From contig CAZMGG010000115.1 of assembly GCA_964565715.1 (NCBI GenBank), positions 1 to 18,068 on the forward strand: a stretch of 18,068 nt of DNA. Reading direction: 5' to 3'. Numbering within the stretch: position 1 is the stretch's first letter; each line of letters begins with the position of its first letter. Below the pieces are notes generated by a model that was not told where the DNA came from, made no database searches, and saw nothing but the letters and a program-made list of their open reading frames with translations. Of this stretch, positions 1 to 5,039 are shown in pieces. Position numbers and translations under genes: made by a program. Origin of the DNA: CAZMGG01 sp964565715. GTDB lineage: Bacteria; Planctomycetota; UBA1135; UBA2386.

Positions 1-953
1 GCCGCCAGCACCGCCGGCACCGCCGCGGGTTCGCGCAGTTCGAAGCTCAGCATGCCGCCGAAACCGCGCTGCTGGCGCAGGGCCAGCGCGTGCTCGGGGT
101 GGCCCGCGAGCCCCGGCCAGTGCACGGCCGCCACCGCCGGATGTCCGGCCAGCAGCTCGGCCACCGCCGCCGCATTGTGCTCGTGCTGGGCCATCCGCAG
201 GTGCAGGGTGCGGAGCCCGCGCAGGGCCAGGAACGCGTCGAACGGCGCGCCGGTGATGCCCGCCGCGTTGGCCCACCAGCGCAGCCGTTCGAGCACCGCC
301 GGATCCCGGGCCACCACCGCGCCGCCGACCACGTCGGAGTGGCCGTTCAGGTACTTGGTGGTGCTGTGCACGACGAGGTCGCAGCCGAGCGCGAGCGGCT
401 GCTGCAGCACCGGCGACAGGAAGGTGTTGTCGCAGACCACCAGCGCACCCTGGGCGCGCCCGGCCCGTGCCACCGCGGCGAGGTCGACCAGGCGCAGCAG
501 CGGATTGCTCGGCGTCTCGAGCCACAGGAGCTTCGGCCGCTGCGCCAGGGCCGAGCGCAGCGCCCACTCGTCGCGCTGGTCCACCAGCAGCGCGCGGAAG
601 TGGCCCTTCCGGGCGAGGTGCGTCACCAGGCGCCAGGTGCCGCCGTAGCCATCGTGCGGGAATACCGCCAGATCACCGGGCTCCAGCAGCAGGAGGCACA
701 GGTGCACCGCCGCCATGCCCGAACTGGTCACCACGGCGCCGGCGCCGCCCTCGAGGTCGGCCAGCGCCGCGGCGAACTGGTCGCGGGTCGGATTGCCGGA
801 CCGCGTGTAGTCGTAGGCGCGCTTCTGGCCGAAGCCCTGGAAGCTGAAGTTGGCCGACAGGCAGAGCGGCGGCACCACGGCGCCATGGGCTGTGTCGCTG
901 TCGATGGCGGCGCGCACCGCGCGGGTGCGCGGCCGGAGATCGCTGGCGCTCAC
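1..953 (-). CDS. metB: Cystathionine gamma-synthase (MetB), partial, C-terminus cut by window edge
   Basis: PLP-dependent enzyme that joins an O-acylated homoserine with cysteine to give cystathionine, in the cytoplasm. I translated 317 codons from the minus strand. The order of motifs follows E. coli MetB closely: YDYTRSGNPTRD (residues 48-58), SSGMAA (78-82), ETPSNPLLR (146-154), CDNTFLSP (174-181) and HSTTKYLNGHSDVVGG (196-211). K200 is the expected PLP-binding lysine. The E. coli enzyme has about 386 residues, so roughly 70 C-terminal residues lie outside the window. The start is GTG at 953, which overlaps the TGA of the upstream metX gene (GTGA). A GGGAGG Shine-Dalgarno about 6 bases upstream supports this start. 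It is the third gene of the riboswitch-led methionine operon. Cys/Met-metabolism PLP enzymes are easily confused (metB, metZ, metC, mgl), but the YDYTRSGNPTRD and WWANAAGITG stretches and the operon context favour metB. Confidence 0.93.
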   Translation of the reverse strand, partial: MSASDLRPRTRAVRAAIDSDTAHGAVVPPLCLSANFSFQGFGQKRAYDYTRSGNPTRDQFAAALADLEGGAGAVVTSSGMAAVHLCLLLLEPGDLAVFPHDGYGGTWRLVTHLARKGHFRALLVDQRDEWALRSALAQRPKLLWLETPSNPLLRLVDLAAVARAGRAQGALVVCDNTFLSPVLQQPLALGCDLVVHSTTKYLNGHSDVVGGAVVARDPAVLERLRWWANAAGITGAPFDAFLALRGLRTLHLRMAQHEHNAAAVAELLAGHPAVAAVHWPGLAGHPEHALALRQQRGFGGMLSFELREPAAVPAVLA

Positions 954-1846
954 GACAGCACCTCCCGCAGGAACGCGCTCACCGCGTCGGTCTCCACCAG
1001 GAAGCCGTCGTGGCCGCAGGCGGTGGCGATCACGGTGTGACCGCGCAGGAACGGCAGCCGTGCCGCCAGCGCCGCCACCTGCGCGGGCGGCACCAGCTGA
1101 TCGCCGGCGAACGAACAGAGCCAGGCCGGCACGCGCACCCGTTCCGGCTCGATGCGATGCAGGTCGATGGACTGCGACAGCCGCCGGTAGGCGTGGGCCG
1201 GGAAGTCGGCGGCGAACGCGCGGCCGCGGGCCTGCAGGTAGTCCGCCACCGGGGCCGTGGCGAAGCGCCGGGCCAGCTCGTCGGCGCCCCGGTAGGTCGC
1301 CATGGCCAGCGCCCGGGCCAGCGCCACGCCGTCGCGTTCGCGCCCGGCGCCCGCCAGGTCGAGGATGCCGCGCTGCACCGTGCGGAACGCGGTGCCGAGC
1401 GGATGCGGCTCGTGCGCCGCCGCCAGCACCGCCAGCCGCGCCACCCGTTCGGGGAAGCTCGCGGCGAACGCCAGCGCCACCATGCCGCCGTAGGACGCGC
1501 CGACCAGCGCGTGCAGCGCGGGGATCTGCAGGTGGTCCAGCAGGACAACGAGCGCCGCCGCCTGGTCGTCGGGCGTCACCGCCGGACAGGTTGGGTCGGC
1601 CTGCCGGCCGCCGAGCCAGTCGAAGGACAGGACGCGCCGTTGCCCGAAGTCGACGCCGGGCCACCACGCGGCCGGCCGGCGGCCCGCCGAGATGCCGCCC
1701 AGCACCGCGACGACCGGCGCGCCGGGCGGCCCGGACAGCTCGAAGCACAGCACCGGATCGGGCAGCACGGAGCCCCGCCGCAGCGGGAACGGCGCCGGCA
1801 GGTGACAGACCGCCGCGTCGGCGGCCACGGTCAGCGAGCCGCTCAT
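950..1846 (-). CDS. metX: Homoserine O-acyltransferase, MetX family (alpha/beta hydrolase fold)
   Basis: The 298-residue protein belongs to the alpha/beta-hydrolase-fold homoserine acyltransferases. These transfer an acetyl or succinyl group from acyl-CoA to homoserine, activating it for MetB. The nucleophile elbow is GASYGG, with S118 as catalytic serine. D249 (FAGDQLVPP) and H279 (ACGHDGF) complete the triad. An early glycine turn (LGGISAGR, about 49-56) matches the oxyanion region. At 298 residues it is shorter than typical MetX (about 340-380), which recalls the compact succinyl-specific forms of Xanthomonas-type operons. Substrate choice cannot be decided by eye. The start ATG at 1846 overlaps the TGA of the homoserine dehydrogenase gene (ATGA), and GGAGGTG sits about 6 bases upstream. 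Its own stop overlaps the metB start. The setting between hom and metB makes a methionine role very likely. Confidence 0.9.
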   Translation of the reverse strand: MSGSLTVAADAAVCHLPAPFPLRRGSVLPDPVLCFELSGPPGAPVVAVLGGISAGRRPAAWWPGVDFGQRRVLSFDWLGGRQADPTCPAVTPDDQAAALVVLLDHLQIPALHALVGASYGGMVALAFAASFPERVARLAVLAAAHEPHPLGTAFRTVQRGILDLAGAGRERDGVALARALAMATYRGADELARRFATAPVADYLQARGRAFAADFPAHAYRRLSQSIDLHRIEPERVRVPAWLCSFAGDQLVPPAQVAALAARLPFLRGHTVIATACGHDGFLVETDAVSAFLREVLS

Positions 1847-2910
1847 CGCCGCACCTCCGCGCCCCGCACGTCGTCGAGCAGCGCCGCCGCGGTGCCCTCG
1901 TAGCCGACGCCGAAGCCGGTGTGCACGCGCAGGTCACCGCCGAGCCGGTAGCCGTAGACCACCCGGTCCGGCGGCGCCGCCAGGGGCGAGCTGCGCGGCA
2001 GTTCGACGAAGGCGACGCGCAGCGAGCCGGGCTCGCGGCCGCCGCTGGCCAGGAGCCGCGTGGTCGCGCCCCGTGCGAACCGTTGCTGCAGCAGCGCCGG
2101 GTCCAGCTCGCGCACGTGCTGGCGCGGGATCCGATCGAGTCCCGGCGCCTGCAGGAAGGGCTCGCCGAAGACGGCGCCCCACACCGCCAGCAGCTTCACC
2201 GCCGCGTCGCTGCCGCCCAGGTCCAGCTCGGGATCGGTCTCCAGGATGCCGAGCTGGCGGGCGTGCTCGATGCCCTCCGCCACCGACGCACCCCGCTCGA
2301 TCGCCTGCACGATCACGGTGGTGGTGACGTTGCCGCAGAGCAGCAGCTCGTCGCAGCGCCCGCGCAGCTCGTCCAGCTCGCGGCACAGCCGCAGGCCGGC
2401 GCCGCCCAGGGTGGCGTTGCAGCCGATCTGCCGGCGCAACGGCGAGCCGAGCCATTCCGGCGCCGCCGCCGCCAGCGCGTTCTTGCCCGCCAAGGCCACG
2501 AACGCGCCGTGCCGCAACGCCGCCCGGGTCCGCGCCACCGCCGCGGCGGTGCCACCGGCGTCGCTGGTGGTCGCGTCCACCACCACGTCGGCCTGCACCA
2601 CCGAGATCGCCAGTTCGGTGGCGATCGCCTCGGCGCGCGGCCATTCCCGCAGCGGGCGGCCCGCCGCCTTGTGGGCGATCACCGCCTCGGGCTCGAGCCC
2701 TTCCCGCCGATAGGCGGTGCCCGTCGAGTCGCTGACGGCGACGAGCCGCAGGTCCGGCTGCGCGGCCAGCAGCCGCAGGAAGCGGCGGCCGACCTGGCCG
2801 GGGCCGATCAGGTGCACGGTGCGCACGGCGGTGGGAGAAGGGCCGGAAGAACGGAAGCCCACGGTGTCGGGGCCTTCCTGGGAAGCGGTATCGGGAGTGA
2901 TCGCGGTCAC
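1843..2910 (-). CDS. hom: Homoserine dehydrogenase, single-domain, first gene of the methionine operon
   Basis: Reduces aspartate semialdehyde to homoserine with NAD(P)H. The 355-residue protein has a Rossmann loop GPGQVG (residues 36-41), a conserved LAGKNALAA segment (about 141-148, with the active-site-region lysine K143) and the family signature GILETDPELDLGGSDAAVK (about 221-239), which holds the catalytic Asp/Lys region (D235, K239). It resembles the dehydrogenase half of ThrA/MetL. There is no aspartokinase part and no C-terminal ACT domain, so feedback inhibition by threonine is not expected from the sequence. The frame stays open to an ATG at 3078, but that codon lies inside the SAM riboswitch. 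I chose GTG at 2910, which has GAGG 8 bases upstream. Control is probably by the upstream SAM-I riboswitch. hom would be the usual symbol; thrA-like is an alternative name. Confidence 0.88.
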   Translation of the reverse strand: MTAITPDTASQEGPDTVGFRSSGPSPTAVRTVHLIGPGQVGRRFLRLLAAQPDLRLVAVSDSTGTAYRREGLEPEAVIAHKAAGRPLREWPRAEAIATELAISVVQADVVVDATTSDAGGTAAAVARTRAALRHGAFVALAGKNALAAAAPEWLGSPLRRQIGCNATLGGAGLRLCRELDELRGRCDELLLCGNVTTTVIVQAIERGASVAEGIEHARQLGILETDPELDLGGSDAAVKLLAVWGAVFGEPFLQAPGLDRIPRQHVRELDPALLQQRFARGATTRLLASGGREPGSLRVAFVELPRSSPLAAPPDRVVYGYRLGGDLRVHTGFGVGYEGTAAALLDDVRGAEVRR

Positions 2911-2969
2911 GGTACAAGCCTCGGTCGGGGCCCGCAGGCTCCCGCCGGTGCCGGTGCGACCGTCTCCCA

Positions 2970-3005
2970 CGGCCGGCTGCCCGCACGCGGCGGGCGAACC
3001 GGCCG
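2970..3005 (-). promoter_or_regulatory. Second strong leader hairpin between riboswitch and hom start
   Basis: In the leader RNA, CGGCCGG pairs with CCGGCCG (7 bp, outer). Inside it GCCCGC pairs with GCGGGC (6 bp), separated by a small internal loop and capped by a 5-base loop. It lies about 60 bases before the hom GTG. No U-run follows. It could contribute to a Rho-dependent or translational switch, or it could simply reflect high GC content. Confidence 0.4.
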
Positions 3006-3017
3006 CGCGAGCAATGA

Positions 3018-3037
3018 TCCGGAAGGGGGCTTCCGGA
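3018..3037 (-). promoter_or_regulatory. Perfect hairpin next to riboswitch P1 (candidate expression platform)
   Basis: The leader RNA has an 8-bp perfect stem (TCCGGAAG / CTTCCGGA) with a CCCC loop, starting exactly where the 3' strand of the riboswitch P1 helix ends. The position suits a terminator or switching hairpin of an S-box. The downstream RNA reads UCAUUGC and is not a U-tract, so a standard intrinsic terminator is not supported. Confidence 0.55.
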
Positions 3038-3146
3038 CTCATCTTTCGGCGAACCTGCGTTCCCGCGGGAGTTGGCACCTTCCCGACATCCTGTCGGTGG
3101 TTGCCCCGGCGTCGTCGGGCCCGTCCCTCGGCCGGTCTGGATGAGT
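3037..3146 (-). ncRNA. SAM-I (S-box) riboswitch
   Basis: Read on the minus strand, this 110-base element has the hallmarks of the SAM-I aptamer in the right order. P1 is a perfect 7-bp helix, ACTCATC (3146-3140) with GATGAGT (3043-3037). An AGA follows P1. Then come the P2/kink-turn core GAGGGAC-GGGCCC-GACGA and the conserved GGGGCAACC. P3 is CCGACA-loop-TGTCGG (3083-3097). The invariant core AAGGTGCCAACTCCCGC is next, and then GAAAGATGAGT closes P1. Family knowledge: SAM binding stabilises P1 and switches off downstream methionine genes. The element starts about 3 bases after the transcription start predicted from the candidate promoter. It lies 127 bases before the hom GTG and should regulate hom-metX-metB. 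Confidence 0.96.
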
Positions 3147-3155
3147 AGGCGCGCC

Positions 3156-3184
3156 TGTGTAGCTACGCCGGGACCGACCGTCAA
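3156..3184 (-). promoter_or_regulatory. Candidate sigma70-type promoter of the methionine operon
   Basis: On the minus strand, TTGACG (3184-3179) matches the -35 consensus at five of six bases. A 17-base spacer and TACACA (3161-3156) follow; the latter is a weak -10. The predicted transcript would start near 3149, just before riboswitch P1 at 3146. That spatial fit is the best support. Confidence 0.5.
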
Positions 3185-3202
3185 GGCCGTGGCCGCAGGT
3201 TC

Positions 3203-4432
3203 TCAGGTGCCGCTCACCGCAAACGACAGCGCCGGCGTGACGAAGGTGCCGAGCGACGGCCCGCACACGCCCACCCACTGCGCGCAGGCGTGCAGGCCGC
3301 AGAACACCGGGTTGGGCGGCACGCCGAGCGGCGCCAGCGCCGAGCCCGTGCAGCCGGTCCCGCCACCGGTGACGAACGCCCCCAGCGCCGCCACGTTCAG
3401 CACGTCGACGTGCAGCCGGCCGCAGAACGGCGGCAGCGCGATCACGCCGAACGGTGAGCAGGGCCCGTTCAGGCTGATGCCGAGCCAGCACAGCGCCCCC
3501 ACCGGCGCCTGATCCAGGGTGAAGGCGAAGCCGCCGTTGCCCAGCGCCGGGTCCCCGACGGTGCCGATCACCGCGCTGCTGCACGGCACGCAGCTGCCCG
3601 CGGCGCAGGCCCGCCCGAACGCCGTCGGCTGGCTCGGCAGGATGCACAGGCCGATGTACGGATCCAGGCTCGACGGGCCGCAGCAGTGCGTCGGCACCAG
3701 CGAGCAGCGTTGCACGTCGAGGGTGAAGCCGACCGTGCGATAGCCGTCGGTGAGCCACACGGTGTCGGTGCACTGGTCGAAGGCGACGCCGTGGATCGGC
3801 CCCATCACCGCCGTGCCGCAGCGATCGACCTGCAGCACGCACAGCGGCTGGCAGGGCCGCGCCTGGGTCGCCACCACCAGCCGGTTGCCCGGCGGCGCGG
3901 TGCCGCTGAAGTCCGACGTCGCGTAGAGCACCAGGGCCGCCGCGTCGGCGGTGGCGAGCCCGCCGATGGTGTGGCCGGACGGCACGCTCGCCGCGCACTG
4001 CGCGAGCCGCCGCTGAACCGGGCAGGCGATGGCGTACTGGTGGATCACGTTGCGGGTGTCGGACACCCACAGCACGTCGCGCACCTCGTCCACGGCGAGC
4101 CCGGTCATCTGCACCGAAGGGTCGAGCAGGGCCTGCGGCCCGCACAGGGTCGTGCAGCGCTGCGGCGCCAGCAGGGCCAGGTCGTTGCCGTTGGTCACCC
4201 AGGCCCCGCCGCGCCGCGGGTCGTAACCAGTGCCGCCGGCGGCCGGGTGCCCGGTCATCGGCGCGATGCCGGCCGGGCAGGCGTTCTCGGTGCACAGCCC
4301 CATGTCGCGGGTGCGCAGCAGCGGCGCGCCGGCGGTGATGCCGATGAGCTGCGGGACGGTCTGGGCGGGCAGCAGGGCGAGGACGGGCAGGAAGGCCGCC
4401 AGGGCGGGGAGGATCGGGAGTGGGATTCGCAT
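3203..4432 (-). CDS. Secreted cysteine-rich beta-propeller-like protein with planctomycete-type C-terminal module
   Basis: Function unknown. The 409-residue protein starts with a signal peptide (residues 1-24: MRIP, hydrophobic core, then LLPAQT). About four blade-like repeats follow in the first 240 residues, of the form 'G-(L/V)-A-x-D...(V/L)-W-(V/L)-(S/T)-D' (around 70-83, 109-133, 156-175 and 213-238), which suggests a small beta-propeller or NHL-like fold. There are about 24 cysteines, many in C-x3-C, C-x2-C or CC arrangements, so an oxidised extracytoplasmic protein is likely. Residues 292-409 form a separate module ending in LGVPPNPVFCGL...AQWVG...SFAVSG, a pattern I associate with secreted planctomycete proteins. 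The same pattern appears in the fragment at the right edge of the window. It lies 55 bases downstream of the sigma-factor gene on the same strand. The ATG at 4432 is chosen because the signal peptide begins there. The Shine-Dalgarno is weak. Confidence 0.8.
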   Translation of the reverse strand: MRIPLPILPALAAFLPVLALLPAQTVPQLIGITAGAPLLRTRDMGLCTENACPAGIAPMTGHPAAGGTGYDPRRGGAWVTNGNDLALLAPQRCTTLCGPQALLDPSVQMTGLAVDEVRDVLWVSDTRNVIHQYAIACPVQRRLAQCAASVPSGHTIGGLATADAAALVLYATSDFSGTAPPGNRLVVATQARPCQPLCVLQVDRCGTAVMGPIHGVAFDQCTDTVWLTDGYRTVGFTLDVQRCSLVPTHCCGPSSLDPYIGLCILPSQPTAFGRACAAGSCVPCSSAVIGTVGDPALGNGGFAFTLDQAPVGALCWLGISLNGPCSPFGVIALPPFCGRLHVDVLNVAALGAFVTGGGTGCTGSALAPLGVPPNPVFCGLHACAQWVGVCGPSLGTFVTPALSFAVSGT

Positions 4433-4487
4433 GACGCAACCCTGGATCGGCGGCGGCGGCCGGGGCAGACAGGCGGGCGGCGATTCT

Positions 4488-5039
4488 TCAGGCGTGCGGA
4501 TCGCGGCCCAGCAGCGCGAACACCTTGCGGAACCGTTCCAGGGCCCGGTGCGCCGCCCGTTGGGCCGCGCCGTGCGCGATCCCGAGCCGCATCGCCTGCT
4601 CCGCCAGGGCCACGCCCTCGCTGTGCCAGCGCACCAGCAACTGATCGCGTTCAGGCAGCAGCCCCAGCGCGCGGGCTGCCAGCACCAGATGCTCGCGCGC
4701 CTCGGCCATCGTGCCCGGACCGCGGCCCTCCCCGGCCACCGCCACGCCGCTGCGCGTGCCCGGCGCGCTGGTGATGCGCAGCACCCGGCCGGAGCGGCGG
4801 CGCAATGCCCGCCAATGATCCCAGCGGTCGGCCACGTGCCGTTGCGCGACGGTCACCAGCCACCGCCAGGCCGCCGCCTCGCCGCGCCATTCGAACGCCG
4901 CCTCCGCCGCCAGCGCCCGCACCGCCACGCCCTGCGCCAGATCCTCCAGCGGTTCATAGCGGAGCACGCCGCCGGCATGCTGGCGCAGCCAGTCCCGCAG
5001 GGCCGGCTGGCGTGACTGCAGCAGGGCGCCGACGTTCAT
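4488..5039 (-). CDS. ECF-like sigma-70 family RNA polymerase sigma factor
   Basis: The 183-residue protein has the two-domain plan of small sigma factors. Region 2 lies around residues 10-85: PLEDLAQGVAVRA, then WRWLVTVAQRHVADRW, matching the family's 'DLxQxVFxRA...WLxxIAxNxxxDxxR'. Region 4 lies around 115-175: GLLPERDQLLVRW, then a helix-turn-helix-like EQAMRLGIAHGAAQRAAHRALERFRK. The linker is Gly/Ala-rich. The ATG at 5039 overlaps the TGA of the upstream kinase gene (ATGA). GGAGG about 6 bases upstream fixes this start over longer in-frame extensions that would run inside the kinase gene. Planctomycetes have ECF groups linked to Ser/Thr kinases, and this pair fits that pattern. The inference is that the kinase controls the sigma factor, for instance by phosphorylation. 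No anti-sigma factor is visible. Confidence 0.85.
   Translation of the reverse strand: MNVGALLQSRQPALRDWLRQHAGGVLRYEPLEDLAQGVAVRALAAEAAFEWRGEAAAWRWLVTVAQRHVADRWDHWRALRRRSGRVLRITSAPGTRSGVAVAGEGRGPGTMAEAREHLVLAARALGLLPERDQLLVRWHSEGVALAEQAMRLGIAHGAAQRAAHRALERFRKVFALLGRDPHA

Noticed and set aside
850..3144. Long plus-strand open frame opposite the methionine operon (about 764 codons)
   Set aside because: Arg/Pro/Ala-rich shadow frame that also crosses the riboswitch. The opposite strand codes for three clear enzymes.
3038..3184. Alternative reading of the S-box region as the coding start of homoserine dehydrogenase
   Set aside because: The conserved riboswitch core and perfect P1 explain these bases better than coding, and a start with a ribosome site exists downstream at 2910.
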